DNA of 64,000 bases from Pseudomonas sp. ERMR1:02 (GCF_002277815.1 NZ_NKJI01000022.1:52527-116526), one strand, 5' to 3'; numbered from the stretch's first letter, positions 36,561 to 47,409 are shown. Notes: generated by a model not told the origin, from the sequence alone. Numbers and translations are program-made.

Positions 36561-37667
36561 TCAAATCCCGCTCTTCACCGTGCTCCAGACCCGCGTCATG
36601 GCGCGCATGTCTTTGGCGTCCTGGGTTTTCTGCGGGAACAGCCGTTGACGAATGTCTTCATCGGGATAAATCGCCGGGTTATTTCGCACGCTGGCATTGA
36701 GCAAAGGCGTGGCTGCCGCGTTGCTGTTGGCGTAATTGATGTAATCGCTCACATCGGCCATCACCTGCGGCTGCATCAGGTATTCAAGAAACTTGTGCGC
36801 GTTAGCCACATGCGGCGCGTCGGCCGGGATGTACATGTTGTCGAACCAGATCAACGACCCCTCCTTAGGAATGAAGTAGGCAAGGTTGATCTTCAGCTTG
36901 GCTTCTTCGGCGCGGGCCATGGCGGTCGCGTAGTCGCCGGACCAGGTCATGGCCATGCACACATCGCCATTGGGCAGGCTGGTCAGGTAATTGACCGAAT
37001 CGAATTTGCGGATGTAAGGCCGAACCGACAACAGCAATTCCTGGGCGGCCTTGAGGTCCGCCGGCGCTGCACTTCTCGGGTCGCGACCGAGGTACTTCAG
37101 GGCCATGGGAATGACTTCGGTGGGCGCATCGAGCAGGGTCACGCCGCAGTCGGCAAACCTGGAGACGATCTTCGGATCGAAAATCATCGCCAGCGAACCG
37201 ATCGGCGCGTCCGGCATGCGTGCCTTGATCTTGTCGACGTTATAGGTGACCCCGTTGCTGCCCCAGGTATAGGGCGCGGAGTACGTCGTACCCGGGTCAA
37301 ACCCCTGCAAGTCGTGCAGGACTTTCGGGTCAAGATTGCTCCAGCCCGGTAGCAACTTTTTGTCCAACGGCTGGAACACCTTGGCCTGGATCAGGGGTGG
37401 TGCGAGGGAGGCGTTCAATACAATCAGGTCATAACCGGAGTGACCGGTCAGCAACTTCGCCTGCACCGTTTCATAGGCATCGAAGGTGTCGTAGATCACC
37501 TTGATGCCGGTGTCTTTCTCGAAATTCGCGAGGGTTTTTTCCCCGATGTAATCCGCCCAGTTGTAGAGCCGCAGCGTGTTGCTGTCGTCTACGTCGGCGG
37601 CGTGAGCGTTCATGGTCAGCGGGACAACAAACAGACTGGAAATCACCTTAAGCAGTGTCTTGCCCAT
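36561..37667 (-). CDS. Spermidine/putrescine-type periplasmic binding protein
   Basis: A 368-residue PotF/SpuD-like binding protein with a signal peptide (MGKTLLKVISSLFVVPLTMN) followed by LRLYNWADYIGEKTLANFEK, the classic start of polyamine-binding proteins. AMTWSGDYATAMARAEEA and WFDNMYIPADAPH are further family segments. No permease or ATPase gene is adjacent, so it must use a transporter encoded elsewhere or act as a sensor subunit. First gene of the group with the aminotransferase and LuxR regulator. Confidence 0.88.
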   Translation of the reverse strand: MGKTLLKVISSLFVVPLTMNAHAADVDDSNTLRLYNWADYIGEKTLANFEKDTGIKVIYDTFDAYETVQAKLLTGHSGYDLIVLNASLAPPLIQAKVFQPLDKKLLPGWSNLDPKVLHDLQGFDPGTTYSAPYTWGSNGVTYNVDKIKARMPDAPIGSLAMIFDPKIVSRFADCGVTLLDAPTEVIPMALKYLGRDPRSAAPADLKAAQELLLSVRPYIRKFDSVNYLTSLPNGDVCMAMTWSGDYATAMARAEEAKLKINLAYFIPKEGSLIWFDNMYIPADAPHVANAHKFLEYLMQPQVMADVSDYINYANSNAAATPLLNASVRNNPAIYPDEDIRQRLFPQKTQDAKDMRAMTRVWSTVKSGI

Positions 37668-37883
37668 AGCAAATGCACCTTATCAAGCGAGTTCGGCTCT
37701 GGATGAGCGGATGCACCTACTATTGGGCGATTCACCAGACGGCACCATACCCCGAATGGGTGTGTACGCCGGTTTGAGCCGCCACATGGCAAAAAGCATC
37801 AGGCTGGTTGACCCGTTTTGTCATAGATCCGGGGTTTACCTGCCGCTTAAAGTGGCCGCCAAACCGACTCGCAGGCGCCTTGC

Positions 37884-38662
37884 ATGACCGACCTGATCAA
37901 ACAAGAACAACGCGATGGCGTGCTGACGCTGACCATTGATCGTCCCGACAAGCTCAATGCGCTGACCAACGCCATGTACACGCGGCTGGCCGACCTGCTG
38001 TTCGCGGTCGACGAGGACGATGCGATCAGCGTAGTGATCCTGACCGGTGGCCCGAATTGCTTCACCAGCGGCAACGACCTGGTGGACTTTCTGGAGCAGC
38101 CGCCCACTCATCTGGACAGCCCTGCTTTTCGCCTGATGCGCGCCGTGACCCATCTTCAAAAACCGCTGATTGCCGCGGTGTGCGGTGCGGCCATCGGCAT
38201 CGGCACCACCTTGCTGTTGCATTGCGATCAGGTGCTGGTCACCCGCAACGCCAAGTTGCGCATGCCTTTCGTTAACCTGGGCCTGTGCCCCGAGTTCGGC
38301 GCCAGCCTGCTATTGCCGCGCCTGCTCGGTCAGGCCCGCGCTGCGCGTCTGCTGTTGCTGGGCGAAGGCTTGAATGGCGGCGAGGCGGTGGCGTGGGGAC
38401 TGGCCAACGAAGCATTCGACGACGGGGAGCAATGCCTGGATGCAGCGCACAAGATTGCCCAGCGCTTGCTGGCGTTGCCCCAGGAATCCTTGCGCCAATC
38501 CCGGCAGCTGATGAAGCAGGCCGGCATGGCCGAACTGCAAGCCACCCTGCGCGAAGAAAACTCGCTGTTTATCGAACGCCTGAACAGCACCGAGGCGAAA
38601 ACAGCCTTGAACGCCCTGCTCAATCGCAGTACAGAAAAGAATCCACCGAAAGGAAACCAGCC

Positions 38663-38666
<4 letters not shown>
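37884..38666 (+). CDS. Enoyl-CoA hydratase/isomerase family protein
   Basis: A 260-residue crotonase-fold enzyme. The oxyanion segment GGPNCFTSGNDLVDFLE is present. In the catalytic loop it reads MPFVNLGLCPEFGAS, so the usual hydratase Glu is replaced by Phe while an acid follows in the position used by isomerases. An isomerase or other crotonase activity is therefore more likely than a simple hydratase. Its stop overlaps the start of the thiolase gene by four bases, pointing to a shared acyl-CoA pathway. Confidence 0.85.
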
Positions 38667-39844
<1,178 letters not shown>

Positions 39845-39910
39845 TAGGTCCTGCCCTGTTGCATAGGGTGTATATCCGTTATTTAGGTGACGGCTGCTGA
39901 TTGGAAACGC

Positions 39911-40013
39911 CTGTAGGAGCGATGCTTGCTCGCGAAAAACTCTGGACAACGCGTTCATTCAGACAGCACGCGTTATCGTTGACGTCCATCGCGAGCAAGC
40001 TTTGCTCCTACAG
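39911..40013. repeat. REP element pair
   Basis: CTGTAGGAGCGATGCTTGCT at 39911 with partner GCAAGCTTTGCTCCTACAG ending at 40013, between the convergent thiolase gene and LysR remnant. Confidence 0.9.
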
Positions 40014-40034
40014 GCTTGTCCAAGTGCCCCCTTG

Positions 40035-40595
40035 TCATGTGAGCCCTGCCCCCGACATCAAACCTTCGGTCAGCAACGCCACCAGAGGTTGCACCAGATG
40101 CTGGGTACGCGGCTCATCGCCAATCACCGCAACTTCTGTGGACGGCAGTGTCGGCAGCTTTTCCGACGGTTCGATAATCCGCATGCCTTCCTGCAGGAAC
40201 GAGGTGCCAAGGGCCGTCACCCCAAGCCCCGCAGCAACCGCGGCCTGAACCCCGCCAAGATTGCTGGCCAGGCACGCCGACGTCCATTCGCGCTGAACCG
40301 AAGCCAGCGCCTCGACCAAGATCGCGCGGTAAGCGCAGGGCGGTCGCATCAACACTAGGCGTAGCGGTCGCGCCGCTTCGATTTCAAAGTCCTTCGCCGC
40401 CATCCACACCAACGGCTCACGCCAGATAACCCGCCCCCGCTGCGCGGCGCCACTGATCTTGCGCTTGGCAATCACCACATCCAGAAGCCCGGCTTCATGA
40501 TCGGCCAACAGGTCATGACTCAGGCCGGTGGTCAGCTCCAGTTCCAGGTCGGGATACAACTTGCTGAAACGCGACAGGAGCATGGGCAATTGCGT
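40035..40595 (-). pseudogene. LysR regulator remnant lacking its DNA-binding domain
   Basis: About 185 residues matching only the effector-binding domain of a LysR regulator (LYPDLELELTTGLSHDLLAD, VQAAVAAGLGVTALG). The helix-turn-helix part, normally about 90 residues, is missing: the reading frame runs straight into the start of an oppositely transcribed gene near 40595. It cannot work as a normal regulator. This points to a deletion that removed the 5' ends and promoters of two divergent genes. Confidence 0.85.
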
Positions 40596-40596
40596 G

Positions 40597-40979
40597 GGAC
40601 TAACAAGGCCGTAGAAATCGTCGAAAGCTTCTGGCGCGAGGGCTGGCAGGCACGCGACCCGCTAGCCGCAGCAAGGTTCGTCGCCGAAGACTTCGTCATC
40701 ACCACAGGCGGCGTCGAAATCAAAGGCCGCGAGCAATTCATCGAATGGATCGGTGCCTTCCCACTTCCAGTTAGCCGCCATCGAAACCTTTCAAAACACC
40801 GAAGGCACCCGCGTGGCTTCGCGCTGGAAGCTTTGCGGCAAGAACAAGGGATTCGTGGGCGGACGCGCCTGCCTTACGCCCTTCGAAATGCTCGGCACAG
40901 CGGTCTGGGAAGTACGTCCCGATGGGCTGTTACAGCACAACTGGGTTAAGCGGTTTGTGAGTGCTGCACCCATCCAGTG
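40597..40979 (+). pseudogene. NTF2/SnoaL-like protein remnant
   Basis: TNKAVEIVESFWREGWQARD and VAEDFVITTGGVEIKGREQF show an NTF2-like small-molecule-binding fold. The start codon and first residues are lost at the junction with the LysR remnant. Near 40757 the frame shifts: IGAF in one frame, then HFQLAAIETFQNTEGTRVAS in another. Unlike the other breaks, mending this one needs removal of a base, so true decay is likely. It ends 18 bases before the leuS paralogue. Confidence 0.75.
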
Positions 40980-40997
40980 ACCATGACCTACCGGGAT

Positions 40998-43449
40998 TCA
41001 CACGGCGACGCCACACAAAAAGTTTACAACTTTATTCGGCGCATAAATGACTTTGATAATAACCCGACCTTTCAAAGCATCAACAACCTTGTTTCGGGCT
41101 TTTGCGATATCGGACAGTTTCTCTCCGGTACTGTCTAGCAAATCATTTACATACTTACCATTAATGTATATTTTTGTGGCGCTCACCGCTCCTACACGCG
41201 CTTTCGGCCACGCTGAAAAGTCAATATCCGAGTGCCCGAGACGCTCCCACATTTCCGAGCACACATGAGGCGCAAAGGGAAACAGTGCTTTTATGAAATC
41301 TTTGGCTACTCGCTCAAAAAAATACACTTTATTTTTTTCGGCTTCGTTGATGAACTCCATGAACGCAGCAATGGCAGTATTGAAATTCAACGAAACAAAA
41401 GATGAATCAATCTTGGAGAGCGTCTTACCCCAGAGCATTTCTATTCTTTCATTTGATACAACATCAGGCTTTTCTTGAAGTCCAGACCTGCCAGCGGCAT
41501 CACCTATAAGACTTGAGACTCTATTTAAAAACCTCGCGCAACCTTTGATGCCCTTGATATCCCACTTTTTGTTTTGACCAAGGGGCCCCATGAACATCAT
41601 GTAAATCCTGAACGTATCGACGCCATACTCCTTGATGAGTGTATCTGGCACAACGACATTCAAAAGTGATTTCGACATCTTGGTATTGAACACCTGCAAC
41701 TTGTCATTCGTATTCTTTAACCAGTACCCCCCATCTCGAAGCTCTGCTTCGTCGACAGCGACTATCCTGCCGGATGCATCCTTGAACGCATCTGCGGTTA
41801 CCAGCCCTTGGTTGTAGAGTTTTTTGAAAGGTTCGTCGCAACTCACCAAGCCGACATCAAACAACACCTTGTGCCAGAATCTTGCGTAAAGAAGGTGCAT
41901 CGTTGCATGCGCAGCGCCACCTACGTAAAGATCAACCTGGTTCCAGTACTCGTTACTTTGCCTTGAAAAGGGTTCCGCCTGATTATGGGGATCCATAAAT
42001 CGGAGGTAGTACCAGCATGATCCTGCCCATCCAGGCATGGTATCGGTGATGCGAAAAAGAGGATTGCCCGATGCATCTTCGCAATTCACCCACTCCTGAG
42101 CGCGCTGCAGAGGACTTGTCCCATCCAGGCCCGGAGAGAAGTTTTTCACGTGCGGCAATTCTATAGGGAGTTCGCTATACGCGGCTTTGACCACTTGGCC
42201 ATCTGTATCGCGATACAGAGGGAAGGGCTCCCCCCAATACCTTTGTCTGGAAAACAGCCAGTCGCGCATTTTGTAACGCACGTTTTTGACAGCGGCACGG
42301 TTTAGTACAAGTTCATCAGTAACCTGCACACGCGCTTCTGCTCTGGACATACCGTTAATTGAACCGGAATTTTTAAGGTTCTGGTGCTGATCGAAAATGG
42401 AGACGTGCTTGATATCCAGGCGCTGGCAAAGTTCCAAGGCTTTCTGATCGTCGGCGGGAACTGACATGATGGCGTCTTCTTTTCCATCAATCGCCAGGTA
42501 ATTCACAACATAGATTGGAACTTCCTCTCCAGTTAACGGATGGAGGGCAAACTGTTCAAGAAAAAACCATCTACACCGTTTTTTGGATCCAGCATCAACG
42601 AAATGCTGGATTGAACATAGCTGCCGGAGTTCCGTAACAGATTTTTTACATACAGATTGTCGTCAGAAAGAAAAATCGCATTAACGCCGTAAAGTGCTTC
42701 CGGTTCGCCAGTAAATACGGTCAATATCGTGTTGGATTTATCTAGCACCTTGAAATCGATGTCAACGCCTTCAGTGCGGCCAATCCATTCGCGTTGCATT
42801 TTTTTGACCGAGTCCGGCCAGTCCAATTTATCAAGGCCATCCAGCAATTTATCTGCGTATTGAGTAATTTTGACGACCCATTGCCTCAGTGGTTTTTTTA
42901 TACAGATATGATCACCACGTTCAGACCGGCCATTGATGACCTCTTCATTCGCTAGTACTGTTTTAAGCTCCTCACACCACCAGACATTTTCTTCTTTTTC
43001 GAAGACGAGTCCCTGCTCATACAATTTCAGGAATAGAAACTGAGTCCACTTGAAGTATTTTTTATCAGAGGTGTCTATTTCTCGATCCCAATCGTAACTT
43101 AACCCCATCAGCATGAGTTGGCGTTTGAAATTCTCGCAATTTACCTTTGTTATCTCTGCCGGATGAACACCGGTTTTTATTGCATATTGTTCCGCAGGCA
43201 GACCAAAGGCGTCCCACCCCATAGGATGCAGGACATTGAAACCATCCATTCTTTTTTTCTGGCGATAATATCGGTTCCGATGTAACCGACCGCATGCCCT
43301 ACATGCAGGCCGTTACCCGACGGATACGGAAACATATCGAGCACATAATACGAGGGCTTGGCATTAAAATTATCCGCCGCATAAACATTACTTTCAGCCC
43401 ATTTATTCTGCCACTTCGTTCTGAATTGATCCTTATCCATAGCCGTCAT
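40998..43449 (-). pseudogene. Second leucyl-tRNA synthetase, editing site degenerate; two frameshifts as written
   Basis: A full-length class I synthetase of about 817 residues. The synthetic core is intact: PYPSGNGLHVGHAVGY (HIGH motif) near 43300, SCWYYLRF, and KMSKS at 41668-41682, plus a complete C-terminal domain. It resembles LeuRS of Gram-positive-type lineages (FPYPSGNGLHVGH, WPDSVKKMQREWIGR) rather than the usual gammaproteobacterial form. In the CP1 editing domain the canonical TTRPDT reads TGEPEA and the GHDQRD motif reads ADDQKA, so the Thr and Asp needed for proofreading are gone. Two lost bases, in an A7 run (43252-43258) and a T6 run near 42565, split it; repaired length divides exactly by three. 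Start ATG 43449 follows GGAAGAG. Possibly a resistance or special-purpose enzyme. Confidence 0.9.
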
Positions 43450-44371
43450 TACGCACTCTTCCAATAGATCTTATTTGCCTATGACCCTAAAAAATAGCAG
43501 GAAGTGGATTCCTGACCTATTTGCGGGGATGGACGTTTTCTTGTGTGCAACACATACTTACTTCCACAAAAAACGTTGTCAACTATTTCCAAAATGACCA
43601 GGCAATCTTTTACAGCACCTCCTTTCTAGCACCGGAACCCCCTGATTCCGCTCAACTTTTAGGCTCGAAGCAAATCGCAGATCCTGCAATTCGCGTGCAT
43701 TCCAGCCTAGAAAAACAGTTAAACAATGTTACAGAATCAACAATCCAGGAATTTTCTTACAGATAACAGGAAGTCAGAGGCAGAAATAACATAGACAGGA
43801 CGTTTAGCAATGAGTACCGATAAGCGAAATGTCGCACAGAAAATTCAACCAAATACAAAATTAATCATTTGATTGCTCAATAGTTAGGTTCTTTAATTAA
43901 CAAAATCAAATTTCAACTTATAACTTTACGAACTTTACAAACCTTCCAACTCGCGCTGAATGGTCAGTTTTTTTGTCAGGAAAACGGGACACTTGCTGCG
44001 TGGGAACGATCAAGTCCTCAGTTTAAGATCAAAAGATCGCAGCCTTCGGCAGCTTCTACTGGGTATGTGTACGCCGCAAATTCGCGGTGTATGCAGAAGG
44101 TGTAGGAGCTGGCGCAGGCTGCGAAGGGGACCGCCCCAGTGATGCGCCAGGCAGATTGCTTCGCAGCCGAACGCAGGCTTCGCCAGCAGTTACAAAGTTG
44201 CGTAACGACTACAATTGAAAGAGACTCCGTTCGAAACCAGCAAACAGATGATACAAACGGAAATCGGAGACACGCTTTTCCGAAACGTCCCACAGCCAGA
44301 ATCTACCTTTCCCGATAGTGTCAACGCTCTCCCCAAGCGCAACGCTGGGATCTCCCAAGGAAGAACAAGGC
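43450..44371. promoter_or_regulatory. AT-rich control region between leuS paralogue and queC
   Basis: No convincing gene is seen. An inverted repeat TGTGT-GCA-ACACA (43542-43554) lies 93 bases before the leuS paralogue, and ATTTTCTTACAGA at 43751-43763 recurs exactly upstream of the XRE gene at 46738-46750. A small hairpin CAGGAA/TTCCTG is near 43499-43515. Diverged REP sequence fills 44034-44190. Both repeated motifs stand upstream of minus-strand island genes, so they may be operators of the island regulator. Confidence 0.45.
44034..44190. repeat. Diverged REP-type repeats
   Basis: GATCGCAGCCTTCGGCAGCT at 44035, then TGTAGGAGCTGGCGCAGGCT at 44101 with an inverted partner ending near 44190. 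This is a REP family unlike the GAGCGAGC type common elsewhere in the window. Confidence 0.7.
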
Positions 44372-45072
44372 ATGACCAAAAAGGCAGTTATCGTATTCAG
44401 TGGCGGACAGGACTCAACCACGTGCTTGATCCATGCGTTACCGCTCTACGATGAGGTTCACTGTATTACGTTCGACTATGGCCAGCGTCATCGCGCGGAA
44501 ATTGAGGTTGCGCAGCAACTTTCAAAAAAGCTTGGTGTGGCTGTGCATAAAGTGTTGGACGCTTCTTTATTGAATGAGCTGGCGATCAGCAGCTTGACCC
44601 GCGACAACATTCCTGTGCCATGCATGAATAGTTCCGGAGAAAAACTGCCGAGTACCTTTGTACCCGGCAGGAACATTCTGTTTTTGACTCTGGCATCTAT
44701 TTACGCCTATCAAGTGCAAGCCCAGGCAATCATCACCGGTGTTTGTGAAACAGATTTTTCGGGTTATCCCGATTGCCGGGATGAATTCGTCAAGGCGATG
44801 AACAATGCCATTGAGTTAGGAATGGATTACAAGCTGCGCATTGAGACGCCGTTAATGTGGTTGACCAAAGCGGAGACGTGGGCCTTAGCCGATCACTATA
44901 AAAAACTGGATTTCATTCGCGATCATACTTTGACTTGTTACAACGGAGTTAAGGGGGGGCCCGGTGCAGCAATTGTGATGCTTGTAATCTTCGCGCAAAA
45001 GGACTGAATGAGTACTCCGAAAATAAAATTGAAATCATGAAGATTGTGATAGACAAACTAAAACTGGAATAG
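44372..45072 (+). CDS. queC: Second 7-cyano-7-deazaguanine synthase (QueC-like), C-terminal frameshift
   Basis: An ATP-pyrophosphatase-type enzyme converting 7-carboxy-7-deazaguanine to preQ0. The N-terminal loop VFSGGQDSTTCL, the segment CITFDYGQRHRAEI, VPGRNILFLTLASIYAYQ and TDFSGYPDCRDEF are all canonical QueC. Near 44952-44959 a run of seven G lacks one base; repaired, the end carries the zinc cysteines (LTCYNG and RCSNCDACNLR) and stops at 45072, giving 233 residues. As written it ends at 45007 without that zinc site. It is AT-richer than the housekeeping genes, and no queD or queE lies nearby, so it is probably an extra copy. SD AAGG precedes ATG 44372. Confidence 0.9.
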
Positions 45073-45086
45073 CAAATACAGGACCT

Positions 45087-45125
45087 GGGGCATGAACCAT
45101 TGCCATTTAGTTCATGCCCCTATTT
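45087..45125 (+). terminator. Strong Rho-independent terminator after queC
   Basis: Stem GGGGCATGAAC (45087-45097) with GTTCATGCCCC (45110-45120), followed by TATTTTTA. The T-run overlaps the stop codon of the convergent transporter gene at 45126. Confidence 0.9.
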
Positions 45126-45997
45126 TTATGCCACCTGATATCCAGTCACATATTTTTTAAACAATGATCTTGCCCCATAAGCTGGCAATACATTGAACAC
45201 AGCAAAACACATCTTAATGACTATCTGCACATAAACTATTTTCAGAATATTCTCATTCTCCATAGTTCCATAAAATGCAATAAAGCAAAAAATGAAGCTA
45301 TCTATTATTACCGCAAAGAAAGTACTAAAGAACACCCGTAAAAATAAAAATTTTGAACTGGTAAGCTCTTTAATTTTGCAAAGAAGGTACGAATTAACAT
45401 ACTCAGAAAATAGAAAAGACACTGATGATGCTACCAGCACGGATGAAACGTGACCAACAACCTCATCATACGGCGTATCAAGCTTCCAACCAGATAAGCC
45501 AGGGAGATGAATAGTCGCTGCAAGTAGAAGGAGAATAAAAGCGTTACTTACGAAGGCAAAGTATATTGCTCTCCTTGCCAGCCTGAGCCCATAAGACTCA
45601 TTCAGAAGATCAACTATCAGAAACGTCAGCGGGTAAAGAAAACACCTGGAGTTACAACCACGTCAAAATATTCCACATACACAAGCTTTGCCGCAGCAAT
45701 ATTAGTGAACACGTAAAGAGCTAGGAGCGCTAGATTGAGCGCAACATAAGTCAACCACGACCTCTCATGACGATCGCTTATTTCATATGCAGTTAACGCA
45801 GCACCACCAGAATAGTACTTTCTATACACATCCTTGATTTCAGTCTTGCTTAGATTGTCAAAAATCTCGCTTTTCAGCAAATCACTTAGCTTAACTTTTA
45901 TAACTTTTCCCGTAGAAACAACCATTATCGAAGCAAGACCTTTGGTGTTTTCAAACCCTAAAAGCTTGTATCTCCTGTTCTCAAGATCAAAAGCCAT
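45126..45997 (-). pseudogene. Queuosine-precursor transporter (QPTR/YhhQ, VUT family) with N-terminal extension; frameshifted
   Basis: A membrane protein of the VUT/YhhQ family, which imports preQ0, preQ1 or queuine. Hallmarks are LYVFTNIAAAKLV, VTPGVFF followed by PLTFLIVDLLNESYG, and SSVSFLFSEYVNSYLL. Near 45635 one C of a CCC run is missing, splitting it; repaired length is 290 residues. Family members are usually nearer 220: the first 80 or so residues here are a soluble extension (LENRRYKLLGFENTKGLASI) of unknown role. The ATG at 45997 with GAGGAA upstream lies inside the end of the XRE gene, so regulator and transporter are coupled. Confidence 0.82.
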
Positions 45998-46586
45998 TAA
46001 ATCTTTCCTCAATTACTTCTCCAACAACCAAAACAGCATCGGACTCAACAACCGGCTCGTGAGTTATAAACAACCGATCGGTAGCCTTGTCATACACTAG
46101 CTTTTCTTTATCGCCCGCTGACACTCCTTTCTTGATTATCAACAAATCGCCCGCCTGATTCACTCCTCCGATTTCATTCTCCAGAAGCACACCAATCAAG
46201 TTGCAACCATTCCCAAAATAGTAAGTAAGAGGTTGGGTTACGGCCAACTCACCGATTCTCTTATCAAGGCTCTGCAAAAGAATGCTTTGCTTTATTATAG
46301 GAACCGCCGCCGGATTCATATTCCCCTGTAGAGAGACACTACTCTCTATAATCTCCTTCTCTTCAAAATCAACGGTCTCGATTTCTTTGTAAGACACACC
46401 AAAAAAATCAGAAATCTTTCGAATTGTGGACTGCTGAACATTAACGACTCTTCCTTCCAAAATGTTGTAGATAGTCGTTCTGGTCAAACCACTGGAATTG
46501 CACAAGGATAGCTGTGTCTCCCCACGACTTTTTATGAGGTACTTGATATTGCTCTTCAATCGTTCCGACTTTTCTTTTTTATACAT
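45987..46586 (-). CDS. XRE-family regulator with LexA/S24-like C-terminal domain
   Basis: A 199-residue regulator. The N-terminal helix-turn-helix is clear (SRGETQLSLCNSSGLTRTTI then VNVQQSTIRKISDFFGVS). The C-terminal half (IGVLLENEIGGVNQAGDLLI, TDRLFITHEP, VLVVGEVIEE) has the strand pattern of an S24-type domain, but no convincing Ser-Lys protease pair is seen, so a ligand-sensing role is more likely than self-cleavage. It overlaps the transporter start by 11 bases. A palindrome TGTGTACACA lies 33 bases upstream. Probable regulator of the leuS/queC/transporter island. Confidence 0.8.
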   Translation of the reverse strand: MYKKEKSERLKSNIKYLIKSRGETQLSLCNSSGLTRTTIYNILEGRVVNVQQSTIRKISDFFGVSYKEIETVDFEEKEIIESSVSLQGNMNPAAVPIIKQSILLQSLDKRIGELAVTQPLTYYFGNGCNLIGVLLENEIGGVNQAGDLLIIKKGVSAGDKEKLVYDKATDRLFITHEPVVESDAVLVVGEVIEERFNGF

Positions 46587-47009
46587 TAATTAGTTACCAC
46601 TTCATCAATCTTACGAATTGTGTACACAGGCATTTTGCGTGAGGCCAGCGCCCTACACGCTAGCTTCTGTGCAAAAGGCCATATTGCAATCACTTCAAAC
46701 AACCGTCAAATAATGTTTCGGAGACTAGTTTAGGTGCATTTTCTTACAGAAGTGCCGCACTCAGATTAAAGATCTTTCTTACAGAAATTAGAAAGCCATC
46801 TAGCGAATTGCCCTACAGAACAATAGAAGCAACTACCGCGACAACTAAACATGAATCATTTAATTACATAGATGTTAAATTTTTTGATTAATTAATTAGA
46901 ATTTTCTGGTAATAAATTGCCAGCCAGCAAACTTACGTACTGCCGACAACCAATCTTGGGTGACGGAATGGAACTGGCACTTTTAAAAACCTTGCAAGGA
47001 GCTCCAACA
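46587..47009. promoter_or_regulatory. Upstream region of the XRE-transporter operon
   Basis: TGTGTACACA (46619-46628) is a perfect palindrome close to the XRE start. Further up, ATTTTCTTACAGA (46738-46750), CTTTCTTACAGA (46774-46785) and GCCCTACAGAA (46810-46820) form a spaced series of TACAGA repeats; the first is identical to a 13-mer upstream of the leuS paralogue. No gene is seen up to the DUF6124 start at 47010. Confidence 0.5.
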
Positions 47010-47381
47010 ATGAAAAAAACCACCCCCAACTCCCCGCAATCGCCTGACCCTTCAGCCTTCGAGTCAATCGACATCCCCAAGCTCTCCGACATCACCGAAC
47101 CCCTTGTCAGCGCACGCCTGCGCAATCCAAAACGCCCCGACCCTCTCACCGATGTCTTCACCATCGTTCCAAACATCGACACGGAATCTTTGCTCTGTCA
47201 CGCCTGCGAAACCCTGGCCTCGCTCAACGTCATGAGTACTGACCTTGCCTGCGAACTCGAAAGCTCTCGCCGCAACGTTGCGCTGGCAATTCAGCAGTTG
47301 GCCGTGCTGGCCGGGCTGTTGGTAAACCGTGCGCTGGACAATCTCGACCCGCCCGGTGGTTTGCCTGAGGTCCGGCCGTAA
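47010..47381 (+). CDS. Small pseudomonad protein of the DUF6124 type
   Basis: A 123-residue soluble protein. MKKTTPNSPQSPDPSAFES, VPNIDTESLLCHACETLAS and SRRNVALAIQQLAVLAGLLV match the widespread Pseudomonas family DUF6124, function unknown. The ATG at 47010 follows AAGGA by nine bases. Base composition returns to the genome norm here, marking the right edge of the AT-rich island. Confidence 0.78.
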   Translation: MKKTTPNSPQSPDPSAFESIDIPKLSDITEPLVSARLRNPKRPDPLTDVFTIVPNIDTESLLCHACETLASLNVMSTDLACELESSRRNVALAIQQLAVLAGLLVNRALDNLDPPGGLPEVRP

Positions 47382-47409
47382 TTCAATAGCGCTGTACGGC
47401 CCAAGGCCG

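Noticed and set aside
43521..43766. Small open frame of 81 codons in the island gap
   Set aside because: No ribosome site, no recognisable domain and typical random composition; it overlaps the putative operator region.
44200..44371. Possible preQ1 riboswitch in the queC leader
   Set aside because: I looked for the preQ1-I hairpin with its A-rich tail and did not find it; the leader shows no comparable pseudoknot.
40980..47009. Prophage, integrative element or transposon carrying the leuS/queC island
   Set aside because: No integrase, transposase, tRNA attachment site or terminal inverted repeats were found at either edge.
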